DNA of 26,057 bases, from positions 1 to 26,057 of the forward strand of contig JACKBK010000043.1 of the NCBI GenBank assembly GCA_020634555.1. Direction: 5' to 3'. Below are positions 7,607 to 13,970 of this stretch, in pieces. The notes under the pieces were generated by a model, which had not been told where the DNA came from, did no database searches, and saw only the letters and a program-made list of their open reading frames with translations. Origin of the DNA: Caldilineae bacterium. GTDB lineage: Bacteria; Chloroflexota; Anaerolineae; JAAEKA01. The translations under genes and the position numbers were made by a program. Positions within the stretch are counted from its first letter, which is position 1, and every line of letters starts with the position of its first letter.

Positions 7607-9034
7607 ATGCTGAACACCAAGATCGTCTGCACAATTGGCCCGGCAACAGACAGCGTCGAGGCGATACGGGCGTTGATGCGCGCCGGGATGGACGTGGTCC
7701 GGCTCAACATGTCCCACGGCACCCACGAGTACCACGCTGGCGTCCTGGCCAAGGTGCGCTCGGTGGCTAGGGAGCTGGACAAACCGGTGGGCATTCTGGT
7801 TGACCTGCAAGGCCCGAAGCTGCGCGTCGGCAAGCTGCCCGATGGCGGCGTCATGCTGGAACCTGGCGTGCCGGTCGAACTTTGTACGGCAACTGACCCA
7901 AGTCGCACGGGCGTGGTACCGGTGCAGTTCAAGGCACTGCCGCGGGCGGTGCAGCCGGGAGACCGTGTGCTGCTGGACGATGGAGCCCTGGAACTACAGG
8001 TGGAGGACACCGACACCGAGTCAGTGATGTGTCGCGTCGTGGTGGGTGGGGTGTTGACCTCCAACAAAGGCATGAACCTGCCGCGCGCCAGCCTGGCTAT
8101 TGCCGCTGTTACGCCCAAGGACGAACAGGACCTGGACTTCGCTCTGGCCCACAGCGCTGACTGGATCGCGCTCTCCTTTGTGCGCCGCGCCGAGGAGGTC
8201 GTCGCGCTGAAGGAGTTGATCCGCCAACGAGCAGGGGGCGGACGACTGACGCCCGTAATTGCCAAGATCGAGAAGCCGGAAGCGATGGAAGTCATCGATG
8301 AAATCATCGCCGTGGTGGATGGCATCATGGTCGCGCGCGGCGATTTGGGTATCGAGGTGTCGCCCGAAGCCGTGCCGATGATGCAGAAGATGATTATCGC
8401 CAAGTGCAACCAGGTCGGCGTGCCGGTGATCACCGCTACCCAGATGCTCGACTCGATGATCCGTAACCCCCGTCCCACCCGGGCAGAGGCCAGCGACGTG
8501 GCCAACGCGATCCTGGACGGCACCGATGCCATCATGTTGTCAGGCGAGACCGCTGTCGGCAAGTACCCGGTAAAAAGCGTGGAAACCATGGTGCGCATCG
8601 CACAGGTGACCGAGTCCCATTGGTCGCCCGACCTTCTGTCCCTGAGAGGGTTGCCAATGCTCACCAACAGCCAGGCCGTCTGCCATGCGGCCGCTGACAT
8701 GGCCGTCATCGTGCGCGCCAAAGCGATCCTTGCGCCCACGATCTCCGGCAGCACGGCCAAGACACTTTCCTGGTTCCGCCCGCCCAGCGCGGTTATTGCT
8801 ATCACGCCCGACCGGGAAGTTGAGCAGATGCTGACGCTTTATTGGGGTGTTCACAGCCTGCACAGCCATCGCGCACCTGACACAGACTCGGTGATTCAAG
8901 ACGCGCTGGAAACGGCTTGCCAGGCCGGCCTCCTTCAGGCAGGCGACACCGCGGTCATCACCGCCGGCACCGGCGGTGATGAGCACGGCGTAACCGACCT
9001 GATCAAGGTGCATACATTGCCGATGCAGGACTAG
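7607..9034 (+). CDS. pyk: Pyruvate kinase
   Basis: The product has 475 residues and converts phosphoenolpyruvate plus ADP to pyruvate plus ATP, the last step of glycolysis, in the cytoplasm. The N-terminus TKIVCTIGPA and DVVRLNMSHGTH (30-40) form the substrate and metal site. The B domain runs about 70-165. The family signature VIAKIEKPEAM lies at 217-227, with catalytic Lys-220 and metal ligand Glu-222; ARGDLGIE follows with Asp-246. TATQMLDSM and RPTRAEASDVANAILDGTDAIMLSGETA complete the barrel. The C-terminal allosteric domain spans about 345-475, and no extra phosphohistidine domain is attached. AGAGGAG lies upstream of the ATG. It is a single gene converging on leuS with only 15 bp between the stops. 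Confidence 0.97.
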   Translation: MLNTKIVCTIGPATDSVEAIRALMRAGMDVVRLNMSHGTHEYHAGVLAKVRSVARELDKPVGILVDLQGPKLRVGKLPDGGVMLEPGVPVELCTATDPSRTGVVPVQFKALPRAVQPGDRVLLDDGALELQVEDTDTESVMCRVVVGGVLTSNKGMNLPRASLAIAAVTPKDEQDLDFALAHSADWIALSFVRRAEEVVALKELIRQRAGGGRLTPVIAKIEKPEAMEVIDEIIAVVDGIMVARGDLGIEVSPEAVPMMQKMIIAKCNQVGVPVITATQMLDSMIRNPRPTRAEASDVANAILDGTDAIMLSGETAVGKYPVKSVETMVRIAQVTESHWSPDLLSLRGLPMLTNSQAVCHAAADMAVIVRAKAILAPTISGSTAKTLSWFRPPSAVIAITPDREVEQMLTLYWGVHSLHSHRAPDTDSVIQDALETACQAGLLQAGDTAVITAGTGGDEHGVTDLIKVHTLPMQD

Positions 9035-9049
9035 GCCGCGCGACGCGCA

Positions 9050-10825
9050 CTAAACTATTACGTTGACCAGTCGCCCGGCCACGGCGATCACTCGCTTGGG
9101 ATGCCGGCCGGCCAGGCTGCTTGCCACCGTTTCATCCGCCAGCGCCAGTGCGGCCGTCTGCTCGTCGTCGCTGGCAGCCGGCATCGTCACCCGTGCCCGC
9201 ACCTTGCCGTTGACTTGCACCACCACGACCACCGTCTCCTCGGCGGCCAGGTCCTCGCGCCATTCCGGCCATGGCTGGCTGTGGACCGAACCTTTCTCGC
9301 CCAGCATCTGCCACAGTTCCTCGGCCAGATCAGGTGTGAACGGAGCCAGCATGCGCGCCAAGGCGCTGCAACATTCCAGCCACACCATATCTCCAACCTG
9401 ATCCTGAACATCCAGCATCTGTGATGTAAAGCTCATCAACGCGGCAATCGCAGTGTTGAACTTCAACGCCTCGATGTCCCCGCTTACCTTGCCTATCGTC
9501 TGATGCAACCCACGCGCCAGCGCCTCATCCCATTTTCCTTCCTTATTCTTCTTTCTGTCCACCCCAGCAACCCTCCGAACTCGCTCCATCCAGCGCACCA
9601 CGCCGTTGATCGCGCTGTCGTCCCAGGTCACGTTGGCGTCGAAGGGCGCGATGAACAGCACATGTGCCCGCAGCGCGTCGGCGCCGTGGCGGGCGACCAC
9701 ATCGTCGGGTGTCACCACTGTCTCCGGTCGCGATTTGGACATTCGACGGCCGTCGCTGGCGTGAACCACACCTTGAGAACGCAGGACGGGAAACGGCTCA
9801 CGGAAGTCGATCAATCCCGCGTCTGCCATCACCCTGGTGAAGAAGCGCGCGTACAGCAGGTGGCCGGTGGCATGTTCTGCGCCGCCGGCGTACAGATCCG
9901 CTGGCAGCCAGTACTTCACAGCGTCCCGATCGAACGCGAAACGCTGCTCGTGCGGGCTGGCAAAGCGCAGGAAGTACCATGAGGAGCAGACCGATCCGGC
10001 CATGGTGTCGGTCTCGCGTTGCGCCGATCCGCCGCACTGCGGGCATGTCGTGTTGACGAACTCCGGAATGTTGGCCAGCGGGCTGCGGCCGTCTCCCCGC
10101 GGCTCGAACGCGCCTGTGGGCAACGGCGGCAAGCGCACCGGCAGTTCCTCTTCGGGCACCGGCACAATCCCGCAAGTCGGGCAGTGGATGATCGGAATCG
10201 GCGCACCCCAGTAGCGCTGCCGGCTGACCAGCCAGTCGCGCAGGCCAGCGATCCAGCGGCGCTGCATGGCGGTGATATGCGAGGGCCAGTCCACATCGTC
10301 CAGGCCGGCAGCCAGTTGCTCGCGGTAGGCGGTAGTTCTGAACCACCATTGCGGCAGGCTGCGCTCGATGACCCGGTTGCCACAGCGCCAGCATGCGCCT
10401 TCCTCCACTTCCTCGTGGGCCAGAACTGTCTGGCAGCCAGTACACCAGTTGACCGGTGCGACGTCGCGATAGGCCAGGCCGCGGCGGTACAACAGCAGAA
10501 AAAACCATTGCGTCCAGCGATAGTAGGCCGGATCGCTGGAATTGATCTCGCGGTCCCAGTCATAGGTGCAGCGGATCAATTGCATCTGCCGCTTGTAGTT
10601 GGCGGCGTAGCGAGCGGTGCTTTCGGCCGGGTGGACGCCGTGGCGGATCGCCTCGTTCTCGGCCGGCAGGCCAAACGCGTCCCAGCCCATGGGATGCAGC
10701 ACATCGTAGCCGCGCATGCGATAATAGCGGCTGACGACATCGGTGGGCACGTAGTTGCGGCAGTGGCCAACCGTCAGCCCCGCGCCCGATGGATAGGGAA
10801 AGAAATCCAGGCAGTAGTAAGTCAT
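9050..10825 (-). CDS. leuS: Compact leucyl-tRNA synthetase lacking the CP1 editing domain
   Basis: The product has 591 residues, against about 800-870 for normal bacterial LeuRS. It attaches leucine to tRNA-Leu. Catalytic signatures are present: FPYPSGAGLTVGH (HIGH-type, His-21), GWDAFGLPAENEA and RRMSKS (361-365, KMSKS-type). Zinc knuckles are Cys-128/131/145/148 and Cys-215/218/261/264. The editing domain that should lie between the MQ-x-x-WI motif and LRDWLxSRQRYWG is missing: residues 187-206 run MQRRWIAGLRDWLVSRQRYW. The Leu-specific insert before KMSKS is also absent. The anticodon-binding helices and the C-terminal VVVVVQVNGKVRARV domain remain. The usual 30-40 residue N-terminal helix is missing. 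AAAGGAG best fits an ATG at 10836 that opens a five-codon frame (MGLE stop) overlapping this ATG at 10825. A Leu-rich leader peptide and terminators precede it. Confidence 0.93.
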   Translation of the reverse strand: MTYYCLDFFPYPSGAGLTVGHCRNYVPTDVVSRYYRMRGYDVLHPMGWDAFGLPAENEAIRHGVHPAESTARYAANYKRQMQLIRCTYDWDREINSSDPAYYRWTQWFFLLLYRRGLAYRDVAPVNWCTGCQTVLAHEEVEEGACWRCGNRVIERSLPQWWFRTTAYREQLAAGLDDVDWPSHITAMQRRWIAGLRDWLVSRQRYWGAPIPIIHCPTCGIVPVPEEELPVRLPPLPTGAFEPRGDGRSPLANIPEFVNTTCPQCGGSAQRETDTMAGSVCSSWYFLRFASPHEQRFAFDRDAVKYWLPADLYAGGAEHATGHLLYARFFTRVMADAGLIDFREPFPVLRSQGVVHASDGRRMSKSRPETVVTPDDVVARHGADALRAHVLFIAPFDANVTWDDSAINGVVRWMERVRRVAGVDRKKNKEGKWDEALARGLHQTIGKVSGDIEALKFNTAIAALMSFTSQMLDVQDQVGDMVWLECCSALARMLAPFTPDLAEELWQMLGEKGSVHSQPWPEWREDLAAEETVVVVVQVNGKVRARVTMPAASDDEQTAALALADETVASSLAGRHPKRVIAVAGRLVNVIV

Positions 10826-10867
10826 TCGAGCCCCATGAGATGTGTTCTCCTTTCGTGGGCAACAAAA

Positions 10868-10888
10868 AGACCTCCACGGGGGAGGCCT
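10868..10888 (-). terminator. Second tandem terminator in the leuS leader
   Basis: On the minus strand AGGCCTCC, loop CCCGT and GGAGGTCT form an 8-bp stem with one G-U pair, followed by TTTTTG. It lies just downstream of the first leader terminator and before the leuS ribosome binding site, so it could be a backup terminator. Confidence 0.65.
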
Positions 10889-10897
10889 TCAAATAAA

Positions 10898-10920
10898 AAG
10901 GCGGCCACTGAGGCCACCTT
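10898..10920 (-). terminator. Attenuator terminator (stem 3:4) of leuS
   Basis: On the minus strand AAGGTGGCC, loop TCAGT and GGCCGCCTT pair over 9 bp (one G-U), followed by TTTTTA. The loop-proximal CTCAGTG can instead pair with CGCTGAG at 10958-10952 (segment 2), which would break the terminator. This is the arrangement of a classical ribosome-mediated attenuator. Confidence 0.75.
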
Positions 10921-10948
10921 ACGAACTTTGTCAGGTCGATAGACCAGG

Positions 10949-11023
10949 CGTCTCAGCGAGTCACTCCCGCGTGTCACCGGCTCCCGGCAGGGAGCGGAGG
11001 ATAAGGAGCGTAAGGCTGAGACG
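10949..11023 (-). promoter_or_regulatory. Attenuator stem 1:2 in the leuS leader
   Basis: CGTCTCAGC (11023-11015, inside the leader peptide codons 5-7) is perfectly complementary to GCTGAGACG (10957-10949), which starts four bases after the leader peptide stop codon. A ribosome held at the Leu codons would cover segment 1 and free segment 2 to pair with the terminator's left arm. A ribosome that reaches the stop would cover segment 2 and allow termination. The internal GCTCCC-TGCC-GGGAGC forms a further hairpin. Confidence 0.7.
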
Positions 11024-11035
11024 TTGCTGGATCAT
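10961..11035 (-). CDS. Leucine-rich leader peptide of leuS (attenuation peptide)
   Basis: A 24-codon frame opens with ATG at 11035 and ends with TGA at 10963-10961. Its sequence starts MIQQRLSLTLLILRSL. Six of residues 6-16 are Leu (positions 6, 8, 10, 11, 13, 16), using CTC, CTT and CTG codons. GAAGGGTG provides a ribosome binding site about seven bases upstream, and the promoter start site would be near 11057. The stop codon falls immediately before segment 2 of the attenuator. Leader peptides rich in the cognate amino acid control biosynthetic operons and, in pheST of E. coli, a tRNA synthetase. By analogy this one should sense charged tRNA-Leu. Reading frame and codons are seen directly; the mechanism is inferred. 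Confidence 0.8.
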   Translation of the reverse strand: MIQQRLSLTLLILRSLPGAGDTRE

Positions 11036-11063
11036 GGTTTAACACCCTTCGATAGGCAACAGC

Positions 11064-11092
11064 ACTCTATCATAGTTCTGAACGTTTGTCAA
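11064..11092 (-). promoter_or_regulatory. Promoter of the leuS leader
   Basis: On the minus strand TTGACA (11092-11087) and TAGAGT (11069-11064) are 17 bp apart. The start site near 11057 lies just upstream of the leader peptide's ribosome binding site, so the transcript would carry the complete attenuator. Confidence 0.7.
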
Positions 11093-11133
11093 CGGTCAAT
11101 TTCGGTAATCCATACCCTGCCAATCAAGATCCA

Positions 11134-12123
11134 CTATAGCGCATTCACCTCTCGCAGCCATGCCACTGCTCGTTCCAGGGTTTTCTCCAGCGGTGTGACT
11201 GTGAAACCCAGCTCGCGGACGGCCTTTCTGTTGTCAGCATAGCTGAAGCGCGATCCGAAGCGCAGCACGTCGCCAGATAGCGGCAGCCGGCGCGGCGAGA
11301 GGCGATTGGCTCCATCCAAAGACGCGCTGAGGGGGCGGATCAGCAAGCGGGGTATTGTTCCTCGAGGCGGGCGGACGGCGAGAATCTTGGCTATACGGCG
11401 GGTCAGATCCAGGTTGCTGAGGTTGTGGCCCGCCAGCAAATAGCGCTCGCCTGCGCCGCCTTTGTCCAGAGCCAGCAAGTGGCCGCGGCCCAAATCTATG
11501 GCGTCAACCACGTTGATCCCACCCGGCGGAACCAGAGGAACCCGGCCGCGCTGAACCTCCTGGATGATCTGGCTGTTGGTAAGCGTCACATCGCGCGGGC
11601 CAAGCACCACTGTTGGATTGACGATGATTGCGTGCAGGCCGCGCGTGACCGCGCTCTGCACTTCCAGTTCCGCCAGATGTTTGCTGTAGCCATAGGGGTA
11701 TGTTTCGGGAGGCAGATTGTACCGATGGGTCTCGTCCATCGGCTGTGTATCGTTTTTGTTGGGCAAGCCTAGCGCTGCCTGGGAACTGGTGTGGACAAGA
11801 CGTTTGACTCTGGTTGCCAGGGCAGCCTCGACCACGTTGCGCGTTCCCTGAACGTTGACAGCGTGCAGCCGCTCGGTGTTCTGATCCCAGTAGTCGGCGG
11901 TTACCCCGGCCACATGGAAGACAGCATCACAGCCAGCCATCACCGAAAGCAGCGAATCAACCTCCGTGACATCCCCGATGACCGGTTCGAACGCCAGTCC
12001 GCGCAGGGCAGCCATCGAGGAGGAGCGGCGATGCAGCGCGCGCACCTGCCAGCCAGCCTGGTTCAGTGCCTCAACGACGTTGGCTCCGACGAATCCTGTC
12101 GCGCCTGTGACGAGTGCGAGCAT
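11134..12123 (-). CDS. NAD(P)-dependent epimerase/dehydratase (extended SDR)
   Basis: The product has 329 residues from the ATG at 12123; a TTG 27 bp upstream is possible but adds only a hydrophobic non-conserved stub. The Rossmann cofactor motif TGATGFVG is at 6-13. NVQGT near 90, the HTSS active-site Ser region (111-114) and YGYSK (Tyr-144, Lys-148) complete the catalytic set. The order resembles dihydroflavonol-4-reductase-like or 3-beta-HSD-like SDRs that act on sugar, terpenoid or lipid substrates. INVVDAIDLGRGHLLAL and the YLLAGHNLS segment are typical of this subgroup. No Shine-Dalgarno is evident before the ATG. It follows the sugar ABC ATPase gene on the same strand with 116 bp between, so co-transcription is possible. 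Substrate unknown. Confidence 0.88.
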   Translation of the reverse strand: MLALVTGATGFVGANVVEALNQAGWQVRALHRRSSSMAALRGLAFEPVIGDVTEVDSLLSVMAGCDAVFHVAGVTADYWDQNTERLHAVNVQGTRNVVEAALATRVKRLVHTSSQAALGLPNKNDTQPMDETHRYNLPPETYPYGYSKHLAELEVQSAVTRGLHAIIVNPTVVLGPRDVTLTNSQIIQEVQRGRVPLVPPGGINVVDAIDLGRGHLLALDKGGAGERYLLAGHNLSNLDLTRRIAKILAVRPPRGTIPRLLIRPLSASLDGANRLSPRRLPLSGDVLRFGSRFSYADNRKAVRELGFTVTPLEKTLERAVAWLREVNAL

Positions 12124-12239
12124 GGGGGAGAAACAAAGTGAAAGGGACAAGGCGGCGGGTAGAATCCCGTTAACCTTGCCCCTTCAGATGCTATACGGCT
12201 GCGCCGGCTGATCCTACGACCAACCGCTCTGTTGGCGCT

Positions 12240-13340
12240 TTATTCGAGTCGCTGTTCTGTCTTGGGATCGAACATGTGGATCTTGTCCATCGCGACGGTC
12301 AGATCGATGTTTTCACCCACGTGCGCTTGGGTGCGCGGGTCGAGGCGGGCGACGAAGACTTTCTTGCCAGTGAGCAGATAGGCGAAGATCTCGTTGCCCA
12401 TCAACTCGGTCACGTCGATCTTGGCGTCCATGTAGGCTGGGTGGATGCCTGGCGGCGCATACTGGCGGGTCTGGATATCTTCAGGGCGGACGCCGAAAAT
12501 GATCTCCTTGCCCTTATGTTTCTGGGCAATCTCGTTGTGGATAGCCGGCATCTCCAGGCGGAATGTGCCGCCGTCTACCCAGAGCTTGCCGTCCGCTTCG
12601 ACCAGTGTGGCATCGAAGAAGTTCATCGACGGGCTGCCGATGAAGCCGGCCACGAAGACGTTGGTGGGATGGTCATAGAGATGTTGCGGTGAATCGACCT
12701 GTTGCAAGACGCCGTCCTTCATCACGGCGATGCGGGTGGCCATGGTCATTGCCTCGACCTGGTCGTGGGTCACGTAGATGAAGGTCGTTCCCAGCCGCTG
12801 CCACAGCTTGGTGATCTCGGCGCGGGTCTGGACGCGCAGCTTGGCGTCCAGGTTGGAGAGCGGCTCGTCGAACAGGAACACGGCGGGGTCGCGCACGATG
12901 GCGCGACCGACGGCCACACGCTGGCGCTGGCCACCGGAGAGTGCCTTGGGTTTGCGATCCAGAAACTGGGAGATGCCGAGGATGTCAGCTGCTTCCTTCA
13001 CCCGGCGGTTGATCTCGTCCTTGGGCATTTTGCGCAGCTTGAGGCCGAAGGCCATATTGTCGAACACTGTCATGTGCGGATAGAGCGCGTAGCTCTGGAA
13101 TACCATGGCAATGTCGCGGTCTTTGGGTGGCACATCGTTTACCACCCGGTCGCCGATCAGGATCTGGCCATCGCTGATCTCTTCCAGCCCGGCCAGCAGG
13201 CGCAGACTGGTAGACTTGCCACAGCCCGAGGGTCCGACGTAGACCATGAACTCCTTGTCGGCGATATCGAGGTTGAAGTCGTTGACGGCGACTACATCGC
13301 CCCAGCGCTTGTAGACGTTGCGGTAACTTACGCTTGCCAT
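12240..13340 (-). CDS. ugpC: Carbohydrate ABC transporter ATPase (MalK/MsmK/UgpC family)
   Basis: The product has 366 residues from the ATG at 13340, which has AAGGAG ten bases upstream. Walker A GPSGCGKST is at 36-44, the Q-loop at Gln-82, signature LSGGQ at 134-138, Walker B VFLFDEP at 154-160 and the H-loop His at 192. Residues about 240-366 form the MalK-type regulatory OB-fold (FGVRPEDIQ, IDVTELMGNEIFAYLL, HMFDPKTEQRL). This subunit energises uptake of sugars, glycerol-3-phosphate or oligosaccharides at the inner face of the membrane. In many bacteria one such ATPase serves several permeases; no permease or binding protein is nearby here, which fits a shared MsmK-like role. The gene symbol is by family, so the transported substrate is not established. 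Confidence 0.92.
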   Translation of the reverse strand: MASVSYRNVYKRWGDVVAVNDFNLDIADKEFMVYVGPSGCGKSTSLRLLAGLEEISDGQILIGDRVVNDVPPKDRDIAMVFQSYALYPHMTVFDNMAFGLKLRKMPKDEINRRVKEAADILGISQFLDRKPKALSGGQRQRVAVGRAIVRDPAVFLFDEPLSNLDAKLRVQTRAEITKLWQRLGTTFIYVTHDQVEAMTMATRIAVMKDGVLQQVDSPQHLYDHPTNVFVAGFIGSPSMNFFDATLVEADGKLWVDGGTFRLEMPAIHNEIAQKHKGKEIIFGVRPEDIQTRQYAPPGIHPAYMDAKIDVTELMGNEIFAYLLTGKKVFVARLDPRTQAHVGENIDLTVAMDKIHMFDPKTEQRLE

Positions 13341-13657
13341 TGCGGCAGACTCCTTCTTGGTGGAGTGGGCACTGCTGGGAACACAGAACTTTTCGGTCGG
13401 GCTAATCAGTAGTCCGGGCACATCGCCAAAACCGTTGATCCTCAGCGTGCGTTCAGGTTAGATTGGTGGCGGGGGAAGGATGGAGTTGGGGTAGGAACGG
13501 TCTGGAGCCATCAGGGAAGATGGTGGAGGGAAGCGCTCCCGCCGAGCGATCATATGCAGTCCAGACCTGGTGATCACACCTCCTTTCGGGGGGAAAGAAG
13601 CCGGCATAGCAGCCGGTTGCGGAAACGCCAGCCGTTGCCAGCGCAAATGATGGCGGA
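13341..13657 (-). other. Long 5' leader of the sugar ABC ATPase gene
   Basis: About 310 nt separate the promoter at 13686-13658 from the ATG at 13340. I see no gene in this stretch. On the minus strand it holds AAAGGAGGTGTGATC (13586-13572), a strong ribosome-binding-like sequence with no well-spaced start codon, and a CGCTC-GGCGG-GAGCG hairpin shortly after. It could carry a regulatory structure, but I recognise no known riboswitch. Confidence 0.4.
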
Positions 13658-13686
13658 ATTATAACATAGCTGGCAATAAGGCGCAA
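13658..13686 (-). promoter_or_regulatory. Promoter of the sugar ABC ATPase gene
   Basis: On the minus strand TTGCGC (13686-13681) and TATAAT (13663-13658) are 17 bp apart, in an otherwise AT-rich patch. The promoter is divergent from the plus-strand promoter at 13723. Confidence 0.6.
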
Positions 13687-13722
13687 GGCCGGAAAGAAGT
13701 CTTGTGTCTGTTCTTACCCGAT

Positions 13723-13752
13723 TTGTTTGGCCTGCCTTGGGTGTTGTATAAT
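13723..13752 (+). promoter_or_regulatory. Promoter of the surface protein / tyrosine kinase operon
   Basis: TTGTTT (13723-13728) and TATAAT (13747-13752) are 18 bp apart. The first gene starts at 13971, and a MITE-like element (13776-13878) lies in between, so its long hairpin would be part of the leader RNA. Confidence 0.55.
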
Positions 13753-13775
13753 TTTCTCTCTGGACTAGCGCTAGG

Positions 13776-13878
13776 GTAACTACTCAGCCTACAGAGTGGC
13801 GTCATTCCCGCGAAGGCGGGAATCCACTCTCACAGACCTGGATTCCCGCCTTCGCGGGAATGACGGGTGAGTAGTTAC
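13776..13878. mobile_element. MITE-like element, family 2, copy A (103 bp)
   Basis: The outer ends GTAACTACTCA and, inverted, GTAACTACTCA form a perfect 11-bp terminal repeat. Inside, CGTCATTCCCGCGAAGGCGG and its inverse face each other across a short centre, so the element folds into one long hairpin. Each inner arm contains its own CCCGC-GAAG-GCGGG palindrome. A diverged copy is at 22792-22897. The GTCATTCCCGCG-type arm is widespread in bacterial intergenic repeats. No coding capacity. Confidence 0.75.
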
Positions 13879-13970
13879 GCGCTGGGTATGATTGATGCGA
13901 GGACGCGGCAACTGCGTGATCATGTGCCGCTTCGTTGCCTCGATCATCCGATACGCACCCACACGGTTAC

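Noticed and set aside
7390..8805. Long minus-strand reading frame (471 codons) opposite pyruvate kinase
   Set aside because: It is antisense to a clear pyk gene; the Ser/Thr/Arg-rich product has no recognisable domain.
10890..11057. T-box riboswitch upstream of leuS (GGTGG before a terminator, CTC as a specifier codon)
   Set aside because: The T-box sequence lacks the ACCGCG half, and the UGGC bulge would pair with a G discriminator while tRNA-Leu has A. The Leu-rich leader peptide explains the same stems better.
13571..13590. Sequence resembling the 3' end of 16S rRNA or a strong ribosome binding site (GATCACACCTCCTTTC)
   Set aside because: No rRNA precedes it, and on the minus strand no start codon lies at a useful distance from the AAAGGAGG. 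Kept only as part of the leader note.
13790..13870. CRISPR-like repeat (two GTCATTCCCGCG arms)
   Set aside because: The arms are inverted, not direct, with one short centre and outer inverted ends; this is a hairpin element.
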